From: JBGTBD01 sp041749475
GTDB taxonomy: Bacteria > Pseudomonadota > Alphaproteobacteria > Rickettsiales > UBA998
Assembly: GCA_041749475.1 (NCBI GenBank)
Contig: JBGTBD010000040.1
Span: 4,270 to 68,269 of the forward strand
Direction: 5' to 3'
Length of the DNA stretch: 64,000 nt
Shown: positions 26,385-35,478 of the stretch, in pieces
Layout of the letters: the number at the start of each line of letters is the position of its first letter
Position numbering within the stretch: the first letter of the stretch is position 1
The notes under the pieces: generated by a model
What the model was told of the DNA's origin: nothing
Seen by the model: only the letters and a program-made list of their open reading frames with translations
Database searches by the model: none
Program-made: the position numbers and the translations under genes

Positions 26385-27007
26385 CGATCCAACGCCGTAG
26401 TGATATGGAGAAAGTAAAAATCGGCGGATTCGACGATGGGTGTTACCGTTATTATGATCAGCGGACGGAGGAGTTGGTCGTCAAACTCATCGCCGGTGAT
26501 TGCTATGTATCCACGCAGAAGCAGGAGGTCATCGTCACCATTCTCGGCTCCTGTGTTGCCGCCTGCATCCGCGACCCCCAACTCGGTATCGGCGGGATGA
26601 ACCATTTTCTGCTGCCGACAACTCAGGAAGCGGGGCCGTTCCTCAACCGTTACGGCGTCCACGCGATGGAACAGCTCATCAATAGTCTTCTCAAGGAGGG
26701 GGCATCAAAAGCGCGTATGGAAGTCAAGGTTTTCGGCGGCGGCAATATGCTCGCCAACATGACTGATATCGGCGCGATGAACATCCATTTCGTTAAGGAG
26801 TTTATCCGTAATGAAAAGCTGAACATGGTAGCGGAAGACCTTGGCGGTACTAGCCCGCGACGTGTTCATTATTACCCGGAAACGGGCAAAGCATTGGTAC
26901 GCAAACTCAAGCGTGAGGAAGACCGTCGGGTCATCACTCATGAATATGATTATATGCTGAAACTTTCTAATACACGCCAGACAGGGGAGATGGAGTTGTT
27001 TACATGA
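26381..27007 (+). CDS. cheD: Chemoreceptor glutamine deamidase CheD
   Basis: The 208-residue CheD converts receptor Gln to Glu. The catalytic Cys lies in TILGSCVAACIRDP and the His in GGMNHFLLP; FGGGNMLANM is the family glycine loop. It overlaps cheR by an ATGA and cheB by an ATGA-like four bases, so cheR-cheD-cheB are tightly coupled. The C-terminal 40 residues beyond the fold are charged. Confidence 0.93.
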   Translation: MTIQRRSDMEKVKIGGFDDGCYRYYDQRTEELVVKLIAGDCYVSTQKQEVIVTILGSCVAACIRDPQLGIGGMNHFLLPTTQEAGPFLNRYGVHAMEQLINSLLKEGASKARMEVKVFGGGNMLANMTDIGAMNIHFVKEFIRNEKLNMVAEDLGGTSPRRVHYYPETGKALVRKLKREEDRRVITHEYDYMLKLSNTRQTGEMELFT

Positions 27008-28044
27008 ATAGGAAAAAAACGGTGCTCATTGTCGATGACTCACCGATCATGCGCGGGCTGCTGGCGAATATCATCGCCACCGATCCCGATTTTGACGTGG
27101 TGGGCACGGCGCAGGACCCGATCGACGCACGGGACAAAATCAAACATCTCCATCCCGATATCATGACGCTCGACGTCGAGATGCCGCTTATGAACGGGAT
27201 AGAGTTTCTCAGGCTCGTCATGCGCCTCCGTCCCATGCCGGTGGTGATGATCTCCAGCCTCACACAGCAGGGTGCCGACAAGGCGTTGCAGGCGATAGAA
27301 CTCGGCGCCTTTGACGCCATCGGTAAACCTGATCTTGCCACCCCTAATGCGTTGGAAGAATTCGCAAACCATGTGCTGCATGCGTTGCGCGCCGCCGGCA
27401 TGTCCCGCTTTCCTGAGCCTCAGACTGGCCCCCCACCTACTTTGGCTAAACTGCGCAGCTCCGGCTCAGTCAAGCTGATTGCCATCGGCTCATCCACGGG
27501 TGGGGTGGAAGCCATTCGCCATTTGCTCGGCGAATTGCCTAGTGGTTTGCCTCCCATCGTCATCACCCAGCACATGCCCGCTTCCTTCCTTACCTCGTTC
27601 GCGGAACGGCTGAATAAACTATCTTCTCTACATGTAAGGTTAGCGGAAGGGGGAATGACCTTGCGTCCCGGAACGGTCACTATCGCCCCCGGCATAGCGC
27701 ATTTGGAGATACGCAAACAGGGTGATGACTTCGTCTGCAAACTCATGACGGGAGAGAAAGTGTCTGGCCATGTGCCGTCGGTGGATGTCATGTTCCGCTC
27801 GGTCGCAGAGCAGGTAGGCAAAGACGCGCTGGGAGTTTTGTTGACCGGCATGGGATCGGACGGGGCGCAAGGCATGCTTGCCATGCGCAACAGCGGGGCG
27901 ATGACCATCGGCCAGTCTGAAGCGAGTTGCGTTATTTACGGTATGCCGCGTCGCGCGATGGAACTTGGCGCCGTCCAGCAGGAACTGGCGCTGAACGACA
28001 TATCCCGTTTTATGATCACCGCCACACAGGGAGTACACGTATGA
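27004..28044 (+). CDS. cheB: Chemotaxis methylesterase/deamidase response regulator CheB
   Basis: The 346-residue protein has an N-terminal receiver with D57 (IMTLDVEMP) and a C-terminal esterase. The esterase's catalytic Ser lies in GSSTGGVEAI (about 162), the His in TQHMPASF (about 189), and the Asp in TGMGSDGAQGM (about 285). Phosphorylated by CheA, it removes receptor methyl groups. It overlaps cheD and the following STAS gene by four bases each. Confidence 0.95.
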   Translation: MNRKKTVLIVDDSPIMRGLLANIIATDPDFDVVGTAQDPIDARDKIKHLHPDIMTLDVEMPLMNGIEFLRLVMRLRPMPVVMISSLTQQGADKALQAIELGAFDAIGKPDLATPNALEEFANHVLHALRAAGMSRFPEPQTGPPPTLAKLRSSGSVKLIAIGSSTGGVEAIRHLLGELPSGLPPIVITQHMPASFLTSFAERLNKLSSLHVRLAEGGMTLRPGTVTIAPGIAHLEIRKQGDDFVCKLMTGEKVSGHVPSVDVMFRSVAEQVGKDALGVLLTGMGSDGAQGMLAMRNSGAMTIGQSEASCVIYGMPRRAMELGAVQQELALNDISRFMITATQGVHV

Positions 28045-28352
28045 GCCTCGAAGTCATTATGCTGAAACACGATGATATTTTGCGCATCCATCTCAACGGA
28101 AGCTGCACCTTCTCACATTATAACGATTTCCAGAAGATTATCCGTGAGGTGGAGGAGAAGCGATTTCATGAGGTGTATATGCATCTCTCAGAACTTACCT
28201 ATATCGATTCTTCAGGCCTGGGTATGCTGCTCCTGATGCGGGAAAAATGTCAGTCCCGCGAGTGCGGGTTATCCATCGTCCAGCCGCGCGGTCAGGTGAA
28301 GAAAATGTTCGAGATAGCGCAGCTCGGCGACATCTTTCGCGTCGAGCACTAA
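28041..28352 (+). CDS. STAS-domain anti-sigma-factor-antagonist-like protein (second of two)
   Basis: This 103-residue STAS domain has the classic loop YIDSSGLGMLLLM, with Ser57/58 as the likely phosphorylation site. The ATG at 28041 overlaps the cheB stop. Four bases after its stop codon begins a receiver-PP2C phosphatase, the natural enzyme to dephosphorylate this loop. In known partner switches the unphosphorylated STAS protein captures an RsbW-type kinase; the candidate kinase is at 29489. Confidence 0.9.
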   Translation: MSLEVIMLKHDDILRIHLNGSCTFSHYNDFQKIIREVEEKRFHEVYMHLSELTYIDSSGLGMLLLMREKCQSRECGLSIVQPRGQVKKMFEIAQLGDIFRVEH

Positions 28353-28356
28353 GTCA

Positions 28357-29553
28357 ATGCTGAAATCATTTAAAGAACAACGTATTCTCATCGTGGATGA
28401 CGTGAAGTTCAGTCGGGACATCGTGCTGCACATATTGCGCCAGAACGGGATGACCGAACTGCTGGAAGCATCCAACGGAGATGAGGCACTGGAAATCTGT
28501 CACCGGATGAAGCCGGACCTCATCATCGCCGACTTACTGATGCCGGGGATGGACGGTTATGAACTCTGCCGCCGCCTGCGGAACAACGCTGCGTTCGCCG
28601 AGACGCCTATCATTGTCCAGACCAGCGTGGAGGACGCCAATAAACGCGCCCACGCATTCAACGCGGGTGCGAGCGACCTCATCGTCAAACCTATCAACCC
28701 GCATGAATTGTTGATGCGCACACGCTTGCACATCCACCGCCACAAACTGATGATGGAACTTCGCCATTACCGTGAAACCACCAGCCGCGAAATGCAGTCT
28801 GCCAAAGTGATGCAATTCTCCCTCCTTCCTACGACGGAAGAGCAGCAGGCGATTATGACATCGCTACCCGTGGCGATGAGCATATTCTTCGAGCCATCCT
28901 ACCTATTAAGCGGCGATATGCTGGGAGCGCAACGGCTCGTAAATGACAAGCTTGCATTCTACCTCGTGGATTTTGCGGGGCATGGCATCCTTGCCTCCCT
29001 CAATACCTTCCGTCTGCATACTCTGATGCATACGCAGCTCCCGCTGACGGATGACCCGGGAGAATACCTCACCGCGCTCAACGCCTCGCTGTTTCCCTTA
29101 TTGAAAATCCATGAATATGCGACGATGTTCTATGGAGTCGTGGACATTGCGAAAAACGAATTGCGCTATGCATCCGCCGCCAGCCCGCGCCCGATGATCT
29201 TCACCGGCGGCAAGCTCCACCCCAGCATTATCGACTCCTCCGGCATACCGCTGGGTGTTGTCAGGGATACGCGGTACCAGACGCGCGCTATACAGTTCCA
29301 TGAAGGGGATGTGTTTTTCGGCTTCAGTGATGCACTCATTGAAGCCCGCAAGAACCCGACGCAGGTGCTCGACGAAAAGGCGCTGCACGAACTCTGCTAT
29401 GAATACATGCTTTATGGCTCGAAGGATATTGCAACGAACCCGAAAGGCTTTCAGGATTGGATACTGGAAATGTATCAGGCCTACTCACTTACGACACACT
29501 ATCTTGATGATATGACGCTTTTTCTGGTGTCACGCCTGCCCCGATCTTCTTGA
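28357..29553 (+). CDS. Response regulator with PP2C/SpoIIE-type phosphatase output
   Basis: The 398-residue protein has a receiver (about 8-125) with acidic D14-D15, acceptor D59 (IIADLLMPG) and Lys in IVKPINP. A helical linker follows, then a SpoIIE/RsbU phosphatase domain (about 170-395) with the metal-binding LSGDMLGA and YLVDFAGHGILAS motifs, FYGVVD and FFGFSDALIEA. It should dephosphorylate a STAS protein when its receiver is phosphorylated, perhaps by CheA or by the kinase at 30428. Its last 65 bases overlap the 3' end of the convergent receiver-HATPase gene. Confidence 0.9.
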   Translation: MLKSFKEQRILIVDDVKFSRDIVLHILRQNGMTELLEASNGDEALEICHRMKPDLIIADLLMPGMDGYELCRRLRNNAAFAETPIIVQTSVEDANKRAHAFNAGASDLIVKPINPHELLMRTRLHIHRHKLMMELRHYRETTSREMQSAKVMQFSLLPTTEEQQAIMTSLPVAMSIFFEPSYLLSGDMLGAQRLVNDKLAFYLVDFAGHGILASLNTFRLHTLMHTQLPLTDDPGEYLTALNASLFPLLKIHEYATMFYGVVDIAKNELRYASAASPRPMIFTGGKLHPSIIDSSGIPLGVVRDTRYQTRAIQFHEGDVFFGFSDALIEARKNPTQVLDEKALHELCYEYMLYGSKDIATNPKGFQDWILEMYQAYSLTTHYLDDMTLFLVSRLPRSS

Positions 29554-30424
29554 TCATGCGCACCACATTGCCGCTACCGAGATAGGATACTTCGTCAAAA
29601 CTCATCAGGCGGGCGATGGCAATGCCACGGCCGTTGAGATCAGTGACGCTCATCGCATTCTGACTGGCGTATTGCTTATAGTCGAATCCTTTTCCTTGGT
29701 CGCGGATCGTGGCTTCAATCCGGTCATCAAACCGCTCGACGGTAATGGTGGCCATCTTACTTTTATACTCAGGCAGTTTCAGCATATCCTGAATATGCTG
29801 TTGCCACGTACCGTCCATAATCAGCTTGCGTTTCCCTGCAAAGTCGATGCCGAGATTCCCATGCTCAATCGCGTTCATCATCAACTCGGAAAGTCCGACC
29901 ATCGTCTGGGCCGGGTCGGGGAAGAGTTGCGAAACATGCTGCGACAATTCCCGCGCTTCTTCGATGGTGTTGAACGAATAAAGCGCCATCTGTGTCATGT
30001 GGATGATGGGCGATTGTGCCTCTGGTTCGTCGAAGGAAAGCAGGTTCCGCAAATCCTGTATTGCCGCTCCGACGATGTTGAGCAACGTTTGCTTTTCGTA
30101 TGGCTTAGTCAGATAATAAAACACGCCTGCCTTGATACCCTGTAATATCTGCTCGCTCCCCGCTGCCGCCGTCTGCATGATGACGGGAATATTACGATAG
30201 CGCCGATCGTCCTTCAGTTTATTGACGAAGGCCATCCCGTCCATCACGGGCATCATGCGGTCGAGGACGATGACGGTGATCTCAGGATGCGCCTGTAACA
30301 CGCCCCACCCTTCCAGCCCGTTACGTGCCAGCAGTGTATTGAACCCTTTATCCGAAAGCGTTTCCTCCAGGATGTCGAGGTTCAGTTCTTCATCGTCAAC
30401 GATCAGTACGGTGGGTTTGTACAT
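29489..30424 (-). CDS. Response regulator with RsbW-like HATPase output
   Basis: This 311-residue protein has a receiver with D10-D11, acceptor D55 (IVLDRMMPVMDG) and Lys in LTKPYE. It is followed by an ATPase domain of the GHKL/anti-sigma kinase type, with N-box LMMNAIEHGN, G1 IRDQGKGFD and G2 LNGRGIAIARLM. There is no HisKA domain, so it is likely a serine kinase of STAS proteins rather than a histidine kinase. It lies three bases after the PAS histidine kinase gene, which may phosphorylate its receiver. It converges on, and overlaps by 65 bases, the phosphatase gene that would oppose it. Confidence 0.88.
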   Translation of the reverse strand: MYKPTVLIVDDEELNLDILEETLSDKGFNTLLARNGLEGWGVLQAHPEITVIVLDRMMPVMDGMAFVNKLKDDRRYRNIPVIMQTAAAGSEQILQGIKAGVFYYLTKPYEKQTLLNIVGAAIQDLRNLLSFDEPEAQSPIIHMTQMALYSFNTIEEARELSQHVSQLFPDPAQTMVGLSELMMNAIEHGNLGIDFAGKRKLIMDGTWQQHIQDMLKLPEYKSKMATITVERFDDRIEATIRDQGKGFDYKQYASQNAMSVTDLNGRGIAIARLMSFDEVSYLGSGNVVRMIKKIGAGVTPEKASYHQDSVS

Positions 30425-30427
30425 AGG

Positions 30428-32062
30428 TTATTCCTTTGTGGTGATATAGGTGGATGAGGGGAGCAGGGGAAAACGCAGGACGAACGAGGTCCCTCCCTTG
30501 GGATGATTTTCGGCATGGATGCTGCCTTGGTGTGCAGCCATGATCTGGCGGCAAATGGTGAGGCCCAGCCCCGTTCCCCCCGCCCCCGTGCTGGTGCGTG
30601 AACTCTGTGTAAAGGTAGAAAAAATAGTCTCCAACTCTTCATCGGGGATACCGGGCCCCTGATCGATGACGCGGATATCAAGAGCCGGCATGTCCTCTCC
30701 TTCGATGTCCATGAGGGTGTCTTCGAATCGCAAGGTGATGCGCTTATCCTGCCCGCTGAATTTGATAGCGTTGGAGAGGAGGTTGATGAACACCTGCACC
30801 AGCCGCGTAGAGTCGCAATAGAACACCGTGTTGTTCGCCCCGCCTTCGAGCGCGACGGTGATATTTTTCTCTTCCAGCAGTGAACGCAATTCATCGATGG
30901 CCTGATCGGCACAGTCGCGTACATTCACTTCCGAAAAATGGAATTGCATCTTACCTGCTTCCATCTTGGAAAGGTCGAGCAGATCGTTGACCAGGCTCAC
31001 CAACCGTCTGCCGCTTTTCTCGATGTTCGAGAAATATTTGGGCAGTTTGTCAGTACTGGCCGCCGCAAGCTTCTCATTGCCCATCTGCGCGTAATTGATG
31101 ATGGCATGCATCGGCGTGCGTAACTCATGCGACATGTTGGCGAGGAATTGGGATTTAGCCTGACTCGCTTCCTTCACCGCATTCACGGCTTCCAGCAAAT
31201 CCGCCGTGCGCTCATCGACCAGTATCTGCAAATGATCGCGATGCTGCTTTAGCTGCTTCTGCATCGTCAACCAGTCCGTCACGTCATCGACGAAGCCGAC
31301 GACGATCTCCGGCTTGCCGTCGAGATCGTAGAGCGGGAACTTGATGAGATGGATGTTGATGGTCTTGTCTTCCGTCTTCACATCCTCATAGAATTCGAGA
31401 ATATAATTGCCGTCCGCCACCTGCAAATCCGAACTGCGGCGGAACTCGCCTTCCTGCTGGCCGAAAAGTTCGATGTCGCTTTTGCCCAGCATCTGTGACG
31501 CCGCCGTGCCGAAAATCTCCTCCATCTTCGCGTTCCATATCTGGTAACGGTACTGGTCTTTCGCGTCCTTCACGAACAGGCCGACGGGTAAGTTCTCGAT
31601 GACGCTGTCCAGTAGGTTACGCTGACGGTGCAGTTGCTTCTCGCGCTGGACACGTTCCGTCGCGTCAAAATAGATGCCAAGGATGCCGATGACTTTTCCC
31701 ATCGTGTCCGTCATTGCCAGTTTGGTGATTTCGTACCAGCTGATGTCGTCGTTGAAAAAGGGTTGAGAACTGAATGTTTTATATTCACGGCGTCGCTCGC
31801 TGCGGATTTCATCGTCATATTGGCGATAGAAATCAGCAAAATGTGTGTGTGGGAAAATTTCTGCATCCGTCTTGCCGACGATGTCGGCGAGGGACTCTGC
31901 CCCGGCACGTTTGAGGAACGCCTGATTACCGCCCTGATAGAAGCCGTCCAGATCCTTCCAGAAAATCTCCCCCGGCAGATGGTCGATCAGCGTATCGACA
32001 AACGGCGAGTGCGATTCCCCGAACGTGGTCTGGACGCTGGCCATGCGGAAGCGGTTTTCCAT
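30428..32062 (-). CDS. Cytoplasmic PAS-PAS sensor histidine kinase
   Basis: The 544-residue kinase has no membrane helix. Two PAS domains (about 20-140 and 150-265) show FWKDLDGFYQGGNQAFL and LFVKDAKDQYRYQIWN; the second has the D(V)TDW exit motif. A short coiled coil leads to HisKA with MSHELRTPMHAII. The ATPase domain has NLLSNAIKFSG, DQGPGIP and GTGLGLTICR. The ATG at 32062 is preferred to a GTG 24 bases upstream because agggtggg precedes it. It is first in a two-gene unit with the receiver-HATPase protein. The ligand is unknown. Confidence 0.9.
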   Translation of the reverse strand: MENRFRMASVQTTFGESHSPFVDTLIDHLPGEIFWKDLDGFYQGGNQAFLKRAGAESLADIVGKTDAEIFPHTHFADFYRQYDDEIRSERRREYKTFSSQPFFNDDISWYEITKLAMTDTMGKVIGILGIYFDATERVQREKQLHRQRNLLDSVIENLPVGLFVKDAKDQYRYQIWNAKMEEIFGTAASQMLGKSDIELFGQQEGEFRRSSDLQVADGNYILEFYEDVKTEDKTINIHLIKFPLYDLDGKPEIVVGFVDDVTDWLTMQKQLKQHRDHLQILVDERTADLLEAVNAVKEASQAKSQFLANMSHELRTPMHAIINYAQMGNEKLAAASTDKLPKYFSNIEKSGRRLVSLVNDLLDLSKMEAGKMQFHFSEVNVRDCADQAIDELRSLLEEKNITVALEGGANNTVFYCDSTRLVQVFINLLSNAIKFSGQDKRITLRFEDTLMDIEGEDMPALDIRVIDQGPGIPDEELETIFSTFTQSSRTSTGAGGTGLGLTICRQIMAAHQGSIHAENHPKGGTSFVLRFPLLPSSTYITTKE

Positions 32063-32124
32063 GATGCCCACCCTAGCTGCAATCACTTAAAAGTTGCTTA
32101 AATTCTCGTGATATTACCGTGACA

Positions 32125-33900
32125 TCAGCCAATAAAACGGCTTGGCCGCAGCAGGGTTGCAACCGATCGAGGCAGCGGTAGCGGGTCGCCGCACAGCTGC
32201 GAAGCCAGTAATTCTGCCGCGATGGGGGCAGAAACCAACCCCCGCGATCCATGCGCCGCATTCAACCACACCAAACCATTGGAAGGCCAATTTCCTGAGA
32301 GTGGGAGCCGATCCCGGCTGGTACTGCGCAGCGCCGCCCACCCGTCACACGCCGCATCGGGGGGGATGGGGATAGCCAGTGCTACGGACGCTTTGGCGAT
32401 GTTCTCCGCATGGCTCGCCGGATCCACCGTCACATCCTGCCGACCCCGGTCGAACGTTGCCCCGATATGGTACAGACCATCAATGGGAGGGGTAATATAT
32501 GTGTTGGAGGAGAGGATGGTATTCAACCCGTGCAACGCAGGCTGGGGAGGGATGCAGGAAATCTGACCGCGAATGATGGTGAGGACGGGCACAAGCTCCG
32601 GCAGAAGCGCACCAAGCCCCACTGAGGTGCAGAGGATTGTCGGCATGTCAACTTCCCGCACTGACTCCAGCGTGTCTCCCAGCTTAAGCGTAATCGCCGG
32701 ATGCGCCAGCAGATGGGTGGAAACATCCTCCAAGTTCGCCCAGCCGCTATGGGGGAACCATAGCGCATCGCTGTGGCAGGGAATGCCTGCGATGCGCGTC
32801 GCCTCGTCTTTATCCACCCAGCGTAGCCAGTCTGGCGGCAGCGGCGTGGTCTCCGCCAGTCGGCGCAACCGCTCCGGCGCTTCGTGCGGTTTGGCGAAAA
32901 GCAACATGCCACATGCCGACCTCGCCACCGCATCCCCGCAAGTATCAAGCAGCGCGCGACTATGCGCATACCCATGCGCATAGAATTGTGCCTGCGCGGG
33001 GTAGCCGACCGCGAAGCGTGGGAACAGAATCGCCGATGGATTGTGCGACGCGCCGCTGGCGGGCTTTTTTGCCGCGTCCTGTACGGTGACGCGCACACCG
33101 CGTAATGCCAACGCATGCGCCGTTGCCGCACCTGCCAATCCCGCGCCGATGATGGTAGCCTCACGAATGGGTGAATGCACGCGGGCCGCGCCATCAAGCC
33201 GCCCCGCGAGCATATATTTTTTCTTACCGAAGCCAGAGCGTTTCTCCAGCGTGAATCCGGCTGAGCCGAGCGCCTCCATTGTCATCGTCGCGGTAGAGAA
33301 GGTGGCGAACGTTGCATCCGGCGCAGAGAGGCGATGTAGTTCGTGCGTCAGTTCCGCCTGCCACAATTCCGGGTTCAGCCGTGGCGCAAACCCGTCGAGG
33401 AACCACGCATCGACCACCGCATCCTGATCGCGGAACATCTCCAGCGCGTCGCCCTGCATCAACGTCAGCTGAATCCTCCCGCCCGCGAAATGGCGACGGT
33501 GATAGCCGGGTATGAGCGGTGGCAGGGAGGCCTGTAATGCTTTCGCATACAGAGCCAGTTCCGGGAATAATCCATGCGCCCGCTGCATATCGGGAAGGGC
33601 CAGCGGATGTTTTTCCACCGACAGGAAGTTTAACCGCGCCTGCGCCGGAGCGGTTTCCAGAAACAATTTCCACACGCTCAGGAAATTCAGCCCCGTGCCG
33701 AACCCTGTCTCGCCGATGGTGAATACATCGCGCCCCAGCCAGCGTTCCGGCAATCCGTTCCCGTCAAGGAACACATGCCGAGTCTCCGCGAGTCCGCCTT
33801 CGCGCGAAAAATACACATCCCCATGCGTCGCGGAGACGGGATTGCCACGCTCATCCCAATCAAGGACGGCAGGGGAGAGGGGGAGGATGGACGGTGGCAT
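32125..33900 (-). CDS. mnmC: Bifunctional tRNA mnm5s2U34 biosynthesis protein MnmC
   Basis: MnmC finishes the wobble modification mnm5s2U in tRNAs for Lys, Glu and Gln. The 591-residue chain has the N-terminal SAM methyltransferase (about 1-235) with DVYFSREGGLAETRHVFL and GETGFGTGLNFLS, and AWFLDGFAPRLNPELW. The C-terminal FAD oxidase (about 245-590) has IIGAGLAGAATAHAL. The ATG at 33900 fits the family N-terminus; an upstream ATG at 33942 would add 14 residues. No Shine-Dalgarno is seen for either. Both halves look intact. Confidence 0.95.
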   Translation of the reverse strand: MPPSILPLSPAVLDWDERGNPVSATHGDVYFSREGGLAETRHVFLDGNGLPERWLGRDVFTIGETGFGTGLNFLSVWKLFLETAPAQARLNFLSVEKHPLALPDMQRAHGLFPELALYAKALQASLPPLIPGYHRRHFAGGRIQLTLMQGDALEMFRDQDAVVDAWFLDGFAPRLNPELWQAELTHELHRLSAPDATFATFSTATMTMEALGSAGFTLEKRSGFGKKKYMLAGRLDGAARVHSPIREATIIGAGLAGAATAHALALRGVRVTVQDAAKKPASGASHNPSAILFPRFAVGYPAQAQFYAHGYAHSRALLDTCGDAVARSACGMLLFAKPHEAPERLRRLAETTPLPPDWLRWVDKDEATRIAGIPCHSDALWFPHSGWANLEDVSTHLLAHPAITLKLGDTLESVREVDMPTILCTSVGLGALLPELVPVLTIIRGQISCIPPQPALHGLNTILSSNTYITPPIDGLYHIGATFDRGRQDVTVDPASHAENIAKASVALAIPIPPDAACDGWAALRSTSRDRLPLSGNWPSNGLVWLNAAHGSRGLVSAPIAAELLASQLCGDPLPLPRSVATLLRPSRFIG

Positions 33901-34017
33901 AGGATGGTTATACAGGGCCACACCGCCATGCGCCAAGGGCATTTCATAAAAGTTTCACACGCGTTTAGGCGGTGGGTTGGGTAAGGTGAGGCCCACCACT
34001 GCACATCCGGGGAAACT

Positions 34018-35451
34018 ATGCAGATCTACCGCCGCTACCCTGACGAGAAGGGCAACACTGATATTTCCGAACTCGTCGACCCCAAAAGCCTGCGCAAGGA
34101 ATCCCCGCAGGCGATGGATCTTTCACGTCCGACGCTGTTCTTCTTCCCCGGCTTCCAGACCATGGACGACAGCATCCCACTCCACCCCGTCACCAAGAAA
34201 CCGCTAAACAACCAAGATTCGTATACCTCGCTGAACCTGAAATCCAGCGTGGTCGAATCCCACCTGGGCAATGCGGCTGACCTTTATCGGCAAGGGAAGG
34301 TGAATTTCTACACGCTCACCTACTCACCCACCCGAATAATTCCAAAACGTATCAAGAACCTGCTTGTCGATGCCTACAATGTGCTGGCTCCCGACGTCAT
34401 CAAAATCAGGCGCACCACCCCGCGCAGCGGTAAACTGTTCGATGCAGCCAGCTTTATGTTTTTTCCTGAGGTTTATTATCGGGAGGACGCTGAGCATTTT
34501 GTCGATCAGATGATCCTTCCCGCCATCATGCGCGCGAATGGTAGTTTTCTGCCTAAAGATGAAATCATGGAGAAATTCCGTAACGTTACCTTTGCTGCGG
34601 ACTCCTACGGCAGCACTTTCGCACACCAGATCGGGAACTACCTTAAATTCTGTCTTACCAAAAACAAGAAGCACCCGAAAGGTTTCCCTGCCGAGGAGGT
34701 AAAGGAAATGTTGCAGCAGTTTGTCTTCATCGGGGGTTCCAATATCGTCATCAATGACAAGCCGGGTCAGAAAAACCCTTTCACGGGGATTTATTTCGAG
34801 GGTAGGGGAGATCAATTCATCGCCATGGCGCGCAGACTGGAGAATATGCGCTCCCTCATCCTCCCCCACCTCCTCAGCGGCAAACGCTTCCCTGAAACCA
34901 TCAATCACGAGGAGGAATATAATGGCATGAGCAAGCTTTCCGACAGCGGATATTACGAGATGGCAAATGAGCAGATTCATGTCATCGAAGCGGCCGAGCG
35001 GCACTACAAACCTACGCCCGATAAGGATAACACGACGTTTCGCCCTGTGGATAAAGGCATGGTGGTGGAATTTGACGTGCCCACCCGCTTCCACGTCTTG
35101 CTCAAGGATCACGGCAAACCGCTCGCCCGTTTCTATCCTAACGTACCGGAACTCCACCAATCCTACAGCTATTACTACCCCATCCCCGAACACCGCGACC
35201 ACGCCGACCTCTATGGCCGAGCCTTACGCAACGCCGTCACCCGCTCCCCCAAGGAAGAAGTCACCGCCCAAGACCTCCTCACCCGCGACGTCCTCCCCCA
35301 CAAACCCAAAAACGGCAACGACGAGTCACGCACCGACTTCACCTCCGGCATCAACCAAGCCCGCATGAAGGCGCATCTGGATGAGGTGGTGGCGAAGCAA
35401 TTGGCGGAGGTGAGGGGAGAGAAGGTTGGGATGGAAGGTCGCAATTTTTGA
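34018..35451 (+). CDS. Orphan protein with alpha/beta-hydrolase-like elements
   Basis: This 477-residue protein has no signal peptide or membrane segment and belongs to no family I recognise. An N-terminal strand and loop TLFFFPGFQTMDD looks like the oxyanion-hole strand of a hydrolase. TFAADSYGSTFAHQIG near residue 198 reads as strand-(A)xSxG-helix, a nucleophile elbow with the first Gly replaced by Ala. These suggest a serine hydrolase fold but not a substrate. The C-terminal 100 residues are polar and rich in Pro, Thr and His. It is monocistronic. Codon use in the last 300 bases is visibly richer in C than the rest. Confidence 0.5.
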   Translation: MQIYRRYPDEKGNTDISELVDPKSLRKESPQAMDLSRPTLFFFPGFQTMDDSIPLHPVTKKPLNNQDSYTSLNLKSSVVESHLGNAADLYRQGKVNFYTLTYSPTRIIPKRIKNLLVDAYNVLAPDVIKIRRTTPRSGKLFDAASFMFFPEVYYREDAEHFVDQMILPAIMRANGSFLPKDEIMEKFRNVTFAADSYGSTFAHQIGNYLKFCLTKNKKHPKGFPAEEVKEMLQQFVFIGGSNIVINDKPGQKNPFTGIYFEGRGDQFIAMARRLENMRSLILPHLLSGKRFPETINHEEEYNGMSKLSDSGYYEMANEQIHVIEAAERHYKPTPDKDNTTFRPVDKGMVVEFDVPTRFHVLLKDHGKPLARFYPNVPELHQSYSYYYPIPEHRDHADLYGRALRNAVTRSPKEEVTAQDLLTRDVLPHKPKNGNDESRTDFTSGINQARMKAHLDEVVAKQLAEVRGEKVGMEGRNF

Positions 35452-35478
35452 TTTGAGAAGCAATCTAACTATGATTGG

